In this document: in pieces, positions 25,580 to 33,041 of the stretch
Position numbering within the stretch: position 1 is the first letter of the stretch
How the letters are laid out: each line of letters starts with the position of its first letter
Assembly: GCF_001654495.1 (NCBI RefSeq)
Contig: NZ_CP015849.1
Location: 3,881,501 to 3,945,500, forward strand
Direction of reading: 5' to 3'
DNA from: Streptomyces sp. SAT1
GTDB taxonomy: Bacteria; Actinomycetota; Actinomycetes; Streptomycetales; Streptomycetaceae
DNA length: 64,000 nucleotides
Made by a program: the position numbers and the translations under genes
Notes under the pieces: model-generated
Database searches by the model: none
What the model was told of the DNA's origin: nothing
The model's input: only the letters and a program-made list of their open reading frames with translations

Positions 25580-26639
25580 GCCCCTCCAGGGTCGCGATCA
25601 GCAGGTCGTTCGCCTCCGGGGCGCCGACCGTGATCCGCAGCCCGGCCCCGGGGAAGGCGCGCACCAGCAGCCCGGCGCGCTCCAGGGCGGCGGCGACCGG
25701 GCCGGCGTCCTCGCCCAGCGGCAGCCACAGGAAGTTGGTCTCGCTCGGCGGCAGGGTCCAGCCCCGCGCGCCCAGAGCCGCGCGCAGCCGCTCCCGCTCG
25801 GCGGTGATCCCGGCCACCTGCCGGAACAACTCGTCCTCGGCGTCCAGCGCGGCCAGCGCCGCCTGCTCCGCGATCCGGCTCACCCCGCACGGCACGGCGC
25901 ACTTGCGCAGCGCCTCGGCGATCCGCGGGTGCGCGACGCCGTAGCCGACCCGCAGGCCGGCCAGCCCGTACGCCTTGGAGAAGGTGCGCAGCACCACCAG
26001 GTTGGGCCGGTCGCGGTGGAGTTCCACCCCGTCCGGCGCGTCCGGGCCCCGGTGGAACTCGAAGTACGCCTCGTCCAGCACCACCGTGACATGCTCCGGC
26101 ACCCGGTCCAGGAACCGCTTCAGCTCGGCGGCGCCGACCGCGGTGCCCGTGGGGTTGTTGGGCTCGCACAGCAGCACCATGGCGGTGCGCGGGGTGATGG
26201 CGGCGGCCATGGCCTCCAGGTCGTGCGCCGCGTCGCTGAGCGGCACCTCGACCGGGACGGCCCCGGCCATCCGCACCACGATCGGGTACGCCTCGAACGA
26301 CGGCCAGGCGTAGACCACTTCGTCGCCCGGCGACAGCATGGCCTGGCCGATCTGCTGATAGATGCCGACCGATCCCGGGCCGGTGACCACGTGCGACAGC
26401 GGGACGTCCAGCCTGCGGGCGAGGGCGTCCGTCAGCTCTTCCGGGAAGATGCCCGGGTAGAGGTTGGTCCGCTGAGCGGCCCGGGAGACGGCGGCGAGGG
26501 CCGAGGGCAGCGGCGGGCAGGGGTTCTCGTTGAGGAACAGCCGGTACGAGGTGCCGGTGGCGGGCGGCTGCGGCGGCTTGGGCACATAGGCCGGTATGCC
26601 GTCGAGCACGGCACGCGGCGCGGGCGGGTGAGCACTCAC
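25563..26639 (-). CDS. HisC-like PLP aminotransferase (class I/II)
   Basis: Fold-type I aminotransferase of 358 residues, the length of histidinol-phosphate and aromatic aminotransferases. Motifs are LYPG near residue 60, CEPNNPTGT (PLP), VVLDEAYFEF (Asp pairing the pyridine N), Schiff-base K222 in RTFSKAYGLAGLRVGY, and the C-terminal carboxylate Arg region GAGLRITVG. In this cluster it more likely transaminates the keto acid made from prephenate than histidinol phosphate (inference). The GTG at 26639 is set by TAAGGAGAA about 10 nt upstream; a longer frame exists but overlaps the next gene. 98 bp separates it from the OCD gene. Confidence 0.88.
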   Translation of the reverse strand: MSAHPPAPRAVLDGIPAYVPKPPQPPATGTSYRLFLNENPCPPLPSALAAVSRAAQRTNLYPGIFPEELTDALARRLDVPLSHVVTGPGSVGIYQQIGQAMLSPGDEVVYAWPSFEAYPIVVRMAGAVPVEVPLSDAAHDLEAMAAAITPRTAMVLLCEPNNPTGTAVGAAELKRFLDRVPEHVTVVLDEAYFEFHRGPDAPDGVELHRDRPNLVVLRTFSKAYGLAGLRVGYGVAHPRIAEALRKCAVPCGVSRIAEQAALAALDAEDELFRQVAGITAERERLRAALGARGWTLPPSETNFLWLPLGEDAGPVAAALERAGLLVRAFPGAGLRITVGAPEANDLLIATLEGLRSGR

Positions 26640-26737
26640 TCCTGTCGTTCTCCTTAGCTGGGTCCCACTGCTGGGGTGCTCTGCCGGTGCCTGTGCCGGG
26701 CCGCTCCGCGGACGCGGGTCCCGGACGGGCCGGCGGG

Positions 26738-27724
26738 TCAGTCGAGCGTGACGGTCCGGCCCAGTCCGCGGGCCGCGGCCTCGCGGGCGACGGCGAAGCC
26801 GGACATGATGTCCTGCACGCCGAGGCCGAGCGATTTGAAGACGGTGATCTCGGTGGGTTCGGCGCGGCCGGGCCGGGTGCCGAGCAGCACCTCGCCCAGC
26901 TCGGCCCGGATGTGGTCCGGTCCCACCAGGCCCTCGGTGAGCGGCCCCCGCAGGTCCCCGGACTCGGCGAGCGCCGACTCCCGGCTGTCGACGAAGAAGG
27001 AGGCGTCCGCCACGGCCCGGGAGGACAGCTCCCGGTGGTCGGCGAAGGAGGCCCCCACGGCGTTGACATGGACGCCGGGCGCGAGGTCGGCGGCCTCGAC
27101 GACGGGCTCCCTGGCCGCCGTCGTGGTGCAGACGAGGTCGGCCCCGGCCAGGGCCAGCGCCGGGGTGTCCGCGGTCTCCACCTCGATGCCCAGCTCCTTC
27201 GCCGCCCACGCCCGGTAGTCCTCGGCGTGCTCGGCGCTGCGGCTCCACACCCGGACCCGGCGCAGCGTCCTGACCAGGCGCATGGCCTCCAGGTGGCTGC
27301 GCGCCTGCACCCCGGAGCCGAGCACCGCGAGGTCCCCGGCGTCCGGCCGCGCCAGCGCCTCGGTGGCGACGGCGGAGACGGCCGCCGTCCGTACGGCGGT
27401 CACCGCGCCGGCGTCCATCAGGGCCAGCGGGGCACCGGTCGCCGGGTCGAAGACCATGACGACCCCGACGTGCAGGTCCAGGCCGCGGGCCGGGTTCTCG
27501 GGCTTGAGCATCATCGCCTTCAGCCCGTAGCCCGCCAGGTCGTCCCCGGCGACGAAGCCCGGCATGGTGCCCAGCAGACCGCTGTCCTTCTCGGGCCTCA
27601 GGATGGTCCGCAGCGGCAGTTCCGCCAGGCCGCCGCTGTAGCGGCGCATGGCCTCCGCCATCACCGGCAGGGCGCGCTCGACCGGGTACAGCTCGCGCAC
27701 GGTGGCACGGTCGATCAGGAGCAT
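26738..27724 (-). CDS. Ornithine cyclodeaminase / mu-crystallin family oxidoreductase
   Basis: NAD(P)-dependent enzyme of 328 residues. Visible are the substrate-binding region with Arg and Lys (PLRTILRP...; GYGLKAMM), the catalytic Asp region LMDAGAVTAVRTAAVSAVAT, and a Rossmann domain with LAVLGSGVQARSHLEAM (about 128-143). Members cyclise ornithine, oxidise or reduce alanine-type imines, or make NRPS amino-acid precursors. Here it could reduce or oxidise an imino-acid intermediate (inference). The ATG at 27724 has AAGGAA about 12 nt upstream. It lies 64 bp after the BacA-like gene, in the same operon. Confidence 0.88.
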   Translation of the reverse strand: MLLIDRATVRELYPVERALPVMAEAMRRYSGGLAELPLRTILRPEKDSGLLGTMPGFVAGDDLAGYGLKAMMLKPENPARGLDLHVGVVMVFDPATGAPLALMDAGAVTAVRTAAVSAVATEALARPDAGDLAVLGSGVQARSHLEAMRLVRTLRRVRVWSRSAEHAEDYRAWAAKELGIEVETADTPALALAGADLVCTTTAAREPVVEAADLAPGVHVNAVGASFADHRELSSRAVADASFFVDSRESALAESGDLRGPLTEGLVGPDHIRAELGEVLLGTRPGRAEPTEITVFKSLGLGVQDIMSGFAVAREAAARGLGRTVTLD

Positions 27725-27788
27725 GGAAGTACCTGTTTCCTTGGGCGGTCCGGACGGCTGCGGTGGGCCGGTTTCCTGTGGCGGCCCG

Positions 27789-28382
27789 TCAGGCGTCCGG
27801 GTCGGCGAGGGTGAAGACCGACCAGAGCATGCGGATCGGCCGGGTGCGGGAGATGAACTCCAGGGCGTGGGCCTTGGCCGCCGGGCGCGTGGTGAGCGCC
27901 AGGTCGGTCTCCCTGCGGCGGGCCTGGCCGGCCGCCGCGCTGGTGGAGGTGGCGTAGCGGATCTCCGCCACCGAGTAGGCGTCCGGGAGGAGTTCCCGGA
28001 CGAGGGCGACCGGCGCCGGGTGGGTGGCGATCCGGGCGGCGTCGGGGATGCGGTGCCCCGGGGAGACGGCGATGCCGTAGTCCGGGGTGTCGAAGAGGAA
28101 CGCCCCCGCGAACCGCAGCGACGGGTCCATGTAGAAGCTGTGCACCGACGCGTACGCGTTGGCGATGACGACATGGCTGACGGCGCCCTCGCGCAGCGCC
28201 GTGCCGGCCTCCTCGTAGGTGCCGTAGAGCCGGATGCCGGGCGGTCCGCCCAGGCCGCGGTCCGCCCAGAGGTACAGGGCCGCCTGCTCGCTGCTGGTGC
28301 CGGCGGGTCCCAGGGTCCCGATGGCCTCGATCTCTGGTCCCGAGGACAGGGCGGTGTCTATCCATCCCGCTGTCTGAATCAT
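27789..28382 (-). CDS. Prephenate dehydratase-fold protein, BacA-like (prephenate decarboxylase-like)
   Basis: Encodes 197 residues resembling only the catalytic lobes of prephenate dehydratase, with no ACT domain. The opening GTLGPAGTSSEQAA matches the dehydratase GPxGTFS motif but with Ser-Ser. The dehydratase ENS and TRF motifs are missing; in their place are IANAYASVHSFYMDP and RMLWSVF, which is how I recall BacA of bacilysin, AerD and SalX, enzymes that decarboxylate prephenate without aromatisation to a dihydro-4-hydroxyphenylpyruvate. This assignment is from pattern memory, not a search. The ATG at 28382 has GGGGAG close upstream. The upstream gene ends 22 bp away, and a chorismate mutase in the same operon supplies prephenate. 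Confidence 0.72.
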   Translation of the reverse strand: MIQTAGWIDTALSSGPEIEAIGTLGPAGTSSEQAALYLWADRGLGGPPGIRLYGTYEEAGTALREGAVSHVVIANAYASVHSFYMDPSLRFAGAFLFDTPDYGIAVSPGHRIPDAARIATHPAPVALVRELLPDAYSVAEIRYATSTSAAAGQARRRETDLALTTRPAAKAHALEFISRTRPIRMLWSVFTLADPDA

Positions 28383-28404
28383 GTTCTCCCCCTGCGGTCG
28401 GCGG

Positions 28405-29382
28405 TCAGCCCGTGCCGGGGCCGACGCTCTGGAGCCAATGGCGGTAGCGCTGGTCCTTGCCGCGGACGACCTCGTGGTAGGCGGCCGTCAGGGCGGTGGT
28501 GAGCGGTCCGGGGACGCCGTCCCCGACGGGGCGGCCGGCGATCTCGGTCACGGGGACGATCTCCGCGCCCGTGCCGGTGAGGAACACCTCGTCGGCCAGA
28601 CACAGGTCCTCGCGGCCCAGGTCGTGGAAGTCGGTCGGTACGTCCAGCAGGTCGGCCGCCAGGGTGACGGCGGTGTCCCGGGTGATGCCCTCCAGGAGGT
28701 CGGCCGTGACGGGCGGGGTGACCAGCCGGCCGCGGACGACGGCGAACACGTTGGACGTGCTGGCCTCCGCCACCTGGCCGCGGCTGTTGAGCAGGATCGC
28801 GTCGTCGTACCCGGCGGCGCGGGCCTCGTCCACGGCGAGCGCGTTGTTGACGTAGCCGCCGGTGACCTTGGCGCGGACCGGGAGCACGGCCGACTCCGGC
28901 CTGCGCCACGAGCTGATCGCGACCCGGATGCCACCGCGGTCGGTGTAGGACCCCATCCGGAACGCGTTGACCGACAGCGCGTCCGAGACGCCCGTGAGCT
29001 GGACACCGGGCGGTGTCCCGGGCAGCAGCGCGCGCTTGTACGCCAGCGGGCGGATGTACATGTCGGTGTCCGCGCCGATCCGGCGCAGCAGCTCCGCCGT
29101 CAGCGCGCACAGCTCCCGCGCGTCCGGCTCCAGCCGGATGCGCAGGGTCCGCGCGCTGCGCAGGAAGCGCAGGTAGTGGTCGTGGCCGCGGAAGACGGCC
29201 AGGCCGCCGTCCGCCTGCGCGTAGGCGCGGATGCCCTCGAAGACACCGGTGCCGTACTGGAGGGCCTGCGTGGTGACGGGCACCTGGGCCCGCTCCAGGG
29301 GGACGAACTCCCCGTCGTGGTAGGCCAGGGCCGCCAGGGCGGGCGTCGCCTTGCCGCTGTCGGCTGCCACGGCACTGGTCAC
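28405..29382 (-). CDS. Branched-chain-type (fold IV) aminotransferase
   Basis: PLP fold-type IV enzyme of 325 residues, IlvE-like. It shows YGTGVFEGIRAY (about 43-54), the Schiff-base Lys in VRAKVTGGYVNNALA, and TSNVFAV plus EGITRDTAV for PLP phosphate. Family members transaminate branched-chain or other keto acids; D-amino acid transaminases and aminodeoxychorismate lyases are relatives but the FEGIRAY signature favours IlvE. With the HisC-like enzyme the cluster holds two different transaminases. The GTG at 29382 overlaps the stop of the PaaK-like gene (GTGA), so the two are translationally coupled. Confidence 0.88.
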   Translation of the reverse strand: MTSAVAADSGKATPALAALAYHDGEFVPLERAQVPVTTQALQYGTGVFEGIRAYAQADGGLAVFRGHDHYLRFLRSARTLRIRLEPDARELCALTAELLRRIGADTDMYIRPLAYKRALLPGTPPGVQLTGVSDALSVNAFRMGSYTDRGGIRVAISSWRRPESAVLPVRAKVTGGYVNNALAVDEARAAGYDDAILLNSRGQVAEASTSNVFAVVRGRLVTPPVTADLLEGITRDTAVTLAADLLDVPTDFHDLGREDLCLADEVFLTGTGAEIVPVTEIAGRPVGDGVPGPLTTALTAAYHEVVRGKDQRYRHWLQSVGPGTG

Positions 29383-30803
29383 TGGGCCCTCCCGCCGGCC
29401 ACGCCGAGGGCGGCGGCGCGCTCCTCGTCCGGTGCCGCGGTGCGCCGGTCCTCCACCCGCGCCGCCTTCCAGCTCACCATGGCGCCGGTCGTGGTGACCG
29501 AGCCGAGCGGGCCGTAGGCGAACCGGAGCGGGACGTCGAGCCGTTCGCGCACCAGGGCGGCGACGGCCGCCTCGTCGACGCGCACGCCCTCGCCGTCGGG
29601 CGGTGTCTCCAGGTGCAGGGTCAGCTCGTCCTGCCCGTCCACCGCGTCGATGACGACCTGGTAGTCGAGGTAGCCGCGGGGCAGCGACAGCAGCAGTTCC
29701 TCCAGGTCGTAGCCGCTGATCCGGTGGCCGCCGATCGACAGGGTGTCGCGGGTCCGGCCGAGCACCTCCAGGACGGGCGCGGGCAGGGTGCGCCCGGCGG
29801 AGGCGGGGGCGAGCCGGACCAGGTCGCCGGTGCGGTAGCGGACCAGGGGCTTGCTGCCCCGGTAGAGCGCGGTGACGACGAGCTCGCCGGTGCGCACGCC
29901 GTCGGGTCCCGGCTCGACCGCGCGGGCGGTGTCCGGGTCGATCACCTCGTAGAAGTTGAGCAGCGGGGCCGTGTACAGCGCGCCGTCGGCGCCGGACGCG
30001 CCCATCACCGAGGCCTCCTGCGAGGCGTACAGGGCGTTGTAGACCTTGGCGCCCCACACCTCGCCGATGTTCTCCAGGAGGCTCGGGGAGGCGAGTTCGC
30101 CGGTGCACATCAGGACGTCGAGGCGGAAGTCCCGGCGCGGGTGCAGTCCGGCCGCGTACGCCTTCTTCGCCAGGGACAGGGCCATGCCGGGCGTGCTGAA
30201 CAGGCCGGTGGCGGGCAGGACGCGCAGGGTCTCCAGGGCGCGGTCGTAGCCGACCATCGGCGAGTGCGGCCACATCTTGGCGACCGCGTGGCCCAGGTTG
30301 CGGCAGACGTCGCCGAAGGTGTCGCCGAAGGCGTGCAGTTCGGTCGGCCCGGAGACGCCGATCACCTGCTCGTCGCCGAACTGCCGGAAGACGGTGTCGT
30401 AGTACACGGTCAGCGCCGTGTTGTTGTGCAGCGAGTCGGTGTTGTCCCGCGGGCACGGTGTGCTGCGGCCGGTGGTGCCGGTGGTCTCGTAGAAGATCCA
30501 GGCCTTGGACAGCGGGAGCGAGAGCACCTTGTCGAACTCGTTGCGCAGGTCGTCCTTGGTGGTGAACGGCACGCCGGCCAGATGCTCGGGGGCGAGGGAG
30601 CGGATGGAGTCCGGGTCCACCGCCGCCAGGCGGCTCGCGTAGAAGGGGGACCTGTCCTTGACGTACGCCAGCGTGCTGCGGAATTCCCTCAGTTGGTGGT
30701 CGGCCAGGTCGGCGTCGCTCCAGCGGCGCGCAGCGAACGCCTGGTGGCGGTCGCGTATCTCGCGGGCGAGCCGGTCGAGTTCTTCGTTGAAGACGGTGAA
30801 CAT
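29379..30803 (-). CDS. Phenylacetate-CoA ligase (PaaK)-like adenylate-forming enzyme
   Basis: Cytosolic ANL-superfamily protein of 474 residues. It has the PaaK-type phosphate loop YETTGTTGRSTPCPR (about 110-124), FSTPGMALSL, and the C-terminal hinge region RYRTGDLVRLAP followed by LGRTRDTLSIGGHRISGYDLE cut to its core. The C-terminal subdomain Lys is in VSWKAAR. PaaK relatives in secondary metabolism activate aryl or unusual carboxylic acids for CoA or carrier loading. With the A-T protein this is a second adenylating enzyme, so two acids may be activated. The ATG at 30803 is conventional. It is coupled to the aminotransferase downstream. Confidence 0.88.
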   Translation of the reverse strand: MFTVFNEELDRLAREIRDRHQAFAARRWSDADLADHQLREFRSTLAYVKDRSPFYASRLAAVDPDSIRSLAPEHLAGVPFTTKDDLRNEFDKVLSLPLSKAWIFYETTGTTGRSTPCPRDNTDSLHNNTALTVYYDTVFRQFGDEQVIGVSGPTELHAFGDTFGDVCRNLGHAVAKMWPHSPMVGYDRALETLRVLPATGLFSTPGMALSLAKKAYAAGLHPRRDFRLDVLMCTGELASPSLLENIGEVWGAKVYNALYASQEASVMGASGADGALYTAPLLNFYEVIDPDTARAVEPGPDGVRTGELVVTALYRGSKPLVRYRTGDLVRLAPASAGRTLPAPVLEVLGRTRDTLSIGGHRISGYDLEELLLSLPRGYLDYQVVIDAVDGQDELTLHLETPPDGEGVRVDEAAVAALVRERLDVPLRFAYGPLGSVTTTGAMVSWKAARVEDRRTAAPDEERAAALGVAGGRAQ

Positions 30804-30824
30804 GCTTCCCTCGTGTCGGTTGCG

Positions 30825-31241
30825 TCAGCGGTACAGCGGCAGGCTTCCGGTGAGCTTGTTCACCGCGCTCCTGCTGCCGCAGACGGCCACGCCGATGTAG
30901 GGCAGCTCGGCGGTGCCCAGGTCGGCGGTCCGGCGGATGTACTCGTCGTAGCTCCGTGACGACTGGGCGACCGCGGTGAAGTCGGCCACGAAGACGTCGG
31001 GCAGGCCGGCCGCCTTCAGCACGATGTCCCGCAGGTCCGCCGCCGCGCCCTTCAGAATGGGCAGCGGAATGGCCGTGATACCGGTGTGCGCCTCGCCGTC
31101 GCCGTCCTTGACGGCATCGCCGATGATTCCGTCCACGAACCGCCCCACGGACATCGAGAGAGCCGCCACGGTGTTCATCGCGAGCCCCGCGGCGAGGTCC
31201 TGTTCGACGACAAAGGCGCACTTCTCGTACTTGGCACTCAC
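30825..31241 (-). CDS. DUF2000 family protein
   Basis: Encodes 138 residues from the GTG at 31241. The pattern KCAFVVEQDLAAGLAMNTVAAL followed by SVGRFVDG (each part seen in the first 40 residues) and later FVADFTAVAQSSRSYDEY is that of DUF2000, small proteins with a peptidyl-tRNA hydrolase-like fold. No reaction is established for them that I know. Its presence inside a biosynthetic operon is unusual. The start is chosen for AAGGA 7-8 nt upstream; GTG 31265 and the longer frame from 31325 are alternatives, the latter overlapping the Dabb gene. Confidence 0.75.
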   Translation of the reverse strand: MSAKYEKCAFVVEQDLAAGLAMNTVAALSMSVGRFVDGIIGDAVKDGDGEAHTGITAIPLPILKGAAADLRDIVLKAAGLPDVFVADFTAVAQSSRSYDEYIRRTADLGTAELPYIGVAVCGSRSAVNKLTGSLPLYR

Positions 31242-31293
31242 CGCTGGTCCTTGCCTCTCGTTCACTGTGCTGTTCTTCTTCTCGTTCTGCGCG

Positions 31294-31587
31294 TCATTCT
31301 TCGAGGTCGGCGATGACCCATTCACTGATCTCCCGCCACTTCCGGATCGCCTCCTGGTGGAACGGGTGCACCAGATAGCGGTCGAGCGCCGCCTCGTCCT
31401 CCAGCAGACCGATCACCGCGAAGTCGTACGCGATGGGCCGGGTGGATATGTTGCGGCCGGTGCTCCATTCCTGGAGGTCCGGTACCTCGCCGCCCACCTT
31501 CGCGGCCATGCCTTCCGCTTCCAGCGCCCGGGGATCGTCCCACGAGACACCGGGCTTGAACCTGAAAAGTACGATGTGACGAATCAT
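31294..31587 (-). CDS. Dabb-family (stress-responsive alpha/beta barrel) protein
   Basis: Encodes 97 residues, one ferredoxin-like Dabb unit. It has the hallmark start MIRHIVLFRFKPG, the central Asp-Phe strand YDFAVIGLLEDEAALD, and the pair YLVHPFHQEA. Dabb proteins form dimeric barrels; some catalyse cyclisation or isomerisation of polyketide-like or oxo intermediates (olivetolic acid cyclase). It may act as a small isomerase in this pathway (inference). The ATG at 31587 is chosen because GGAGG lies 6 nt upstream; it starts 2 nt after the MqnA-like stop. Confidence 0.88.
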   Translation of the reverse strand: MIRHIVLFRFKPGVSWDDPRALEAEGMAAKVGGEVPDLQEWSTGRNISTRPIAYDFAVIGLLEDEAALDRYLVHPFHQEAIRKWREISEWVIADLEE

Positions 31588-31589
31588 GG

Positions 31590-32450
31590 TCATCCTCCGT
31601 GGACGGGAATGCGCGCGGGCAGGGGGCGGACCGTTTCGCCGCGGGCCGCGGCCCGTGCGGAGAACTCCTGGACGGCGGCCAGCTGGCGTTCTCCGAGTGA
31701 GTAGTCGAGGGTCCGGAAGTAGTCGAGGAGCACGGGCTCCCCGAGCGCGCCGGACCGGCCGCCGCGGGCCGCCGCCGCGGCCACCCGCGCGGGGTGCGCG
31801 CGGGCCCGTGCGACCGCGTCCACGAGCGCTGCCCCGACCTCGCGCACCGTCGCCGGCCGGTCCCGCGCGAAGTCGCGGCGCACGGCCCAGACGGCGAACA
31901 CCATGGGCAGCCCCGTCCAGCTCCGCCACATCGCGCCCGTGTCGTGCACGGTCAGCCCGTCCGGCGCGGTCGCCCGCACCCGCAGCGCGTCGTCGCCGAT
32001 GACCACCGCGGCCCGCGCCGTGCGCAGCATCGCGCCCACGTCCTGGCGCAGGGTGCGGTACTCGGGCCGCACCCCGACGGCGTCCTCCAGGAGCATCCTG
32101 GCCAGCAGGCTGGTGCTGCGGCTGGCCGCGGAGAGCGCGACCACCCGCCCGTCCAGCGCTTCGAGCGGATCGCGCGAGACGATGTGGCAGGAGCCCACCG
32201 GGCCGTCGCTGCCGATCGCGATGCCGGGCAGCAGGCACAGCTCCTCCGCGTGCCGCAGATATCTGACGACACTGATCGGGCTGATGTCCAGATCACCCGA
32301 AAGAAGGAGCGCGGACAGCTGTTCCGGTGGAGCGGAGACCATGTCGAGGCCGTGCACGGCTCCGCTGTCGGCCAGGCCCCAGCGGATCGGTGCGCAATTG
32401 AGGAAGGAGATGTCACCCAGGCGTGCCCGCGGATTTCCGCACGCCTTCAC
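31590..32450 (-). CDS. Chorismate dehydratase (MqnA)-like protein
   Basis: Encodes 286 residues, a normal MqnA length, with a periplasmic-binding-like two-lobe fold. It keeps GDISFLNCAPIRWGL with N18 (the equivalent Asn is catalytic in characterised MqnA as I recall), GDLDISPISVVRYL, GSDGPVGSCHIVS, SASRSTSLLA-type phosphate/carboxylate loops, and WTGLPMVFAVWA. MqnA removes water from chorismate to give 3-[(1-carboxyvinyl)oxy]benzoate in the futalosine menaquinone pathway. Streptomyces already has that pathway, and no other mqn gene is here, so this is a cluster-specific paralogue. The GTG at 32450 overlaps the chorismate mutase stop (GTGA). Confidence 0.85.
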   Translation of the reverse strand: MKACGNPRARLGDISFLNCAPIRWGLADSGAVHGLDMVSAPPEQLSALLLSGDLDISPISVVRYLRHAEELCLLPGIAIGSDGPVGSCHIVSRDPLEALDGRVVALSAASRSTSLLARMLLEDAVGVRPEYRTLRQDVGAMLRTARAAVVIGDDALRVRATAPDGLTVHDTGAMWRSWTGLPMVFAVWAVRRDFARDRPATVREVGAALVDAVARARAHPARVAAAAARGGRSGALGEPVLLDYFRTLDYSLGERQLAAVQEFSARAAARGETVRPLPARIPVHGG

Positions 32451-32773
32451 GAAGTGCCCTGCGGCTCGCCGTCCGCGGCGGAGGCGGCTCTTGAGATGCC
32501 GCCGGAACCGCCCCGGCACAGGCTCAGAATATTCAGGGCGAGGGCGGTTCCCTCGGTGCCGAGCCCGGTCGCGTAACGGTCGAGAATGAGCTTCTCGCGA
32601 GCGAGTACCGTCCGTGTACCGCCCTCGCTCATGCGTTGCCGCTGAATGCGGCGGGACAGGTCGCGGCGATTCTGCAGGATTTCGATGATCTGCAGGTCCA
32701 GGGTATCGATCGCCTCGCGAGCCTCGTCGATGGGAAATGCTGTCACACATGCGGCGTTGTCGTGCTGCTCCAC
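32447..32773 (-). CDS. Chorismate mutase, AroQ type
   Basis: Converts chorismate to prephenate. The product is 108 residues with a single all-helical domain. Signature residues are AREAIDTLDLQIIEILQNRRDLSRRIQRQR, seen as helix 1 with its Arg, and VLAREKLILDRYATGLG with the Arg-Glu pair and helix 3 LALNILSLCRG. The tail of about 20 residues is unstructured. No dehydratase or dehydrogenase domain is fused. It is the first gene of the main leftward operon and is coupled to the MqnA-like gene. The GTG at 32773 is preceded by GAGG 5 nt away. Its presence beside a BacA-like gene suggests prephenate is the intended intermediate. Confidence 0.88.
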   Translation of the reverse strand: MEQHDNAACVTAFPIDEAREAIDTLDLQIIEILQNRRDLSRRIQRQRMSEGGTRTVLAREKLILDRYATGLGTEGTALALNILSLCRGGSGGISRAASAADGEPQGTS

Positions 32774-32922
32774 ATCAACCTCATCGGGGGAGTGGCGCCC
32801 GCCAAAGGCAGGTTCGCTGCATCACTGGTTTTCGCTGCCATCGAGACGACGTTGCGTCGGTGAAACGCCGTTGTTCGCCATCCTTGACGATTCCCGCCGC
32901 GAGAGGCAAGGACGTTCCCCAA

Positions 32923-32989
32923 CGGTGTCCCACACCATCAGAATCGCTTCTGACCTGCGGGTTTCCTCGGACACCGAACGGACACCGAA
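32923..32989. promoter_or_regulatory. Candidate SARP-binding direct repeats
   Basis: CGGACACCGAA is repeated head to tail at 32968-32978 and 32979-32989, an 11-bp period (7-bp core plus 4-bp spacer) typical of SARP heptamer repeats; a weaker third unit (GGGAAACACCC) follows at 32990. An inverted CGGTGTCC lies at 32923-32930. The block is in the 268-bp gap between the SARP gene and the chorismate mutase, about 200 bp upstream of the operon. No clear -10 at the classic 8-bp distance was found. Confidence 0.5.
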
Positions 32990-33041
32990 GGGAAACACCC
33001 GGCACGGCGGTCACGGCTTCCGGGGCGCGCGCCCCGGACCG

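Noticed and set aside
27789..28382. Annotation as a housekeeping prephenate dehydratase (pheA)
   Set aside because: No ACT domain, and the ENS and TRF motifs are absent; the pattern fits BacA-like proteins better.
31590..32450. Menaquinone-pathway mqnA
   Set aside because: No other futalosine-pathway gene is near and the gene is coupled to a secondary-metabolism operon, so a dedicated role is more likely; enzymatic activity is still open.
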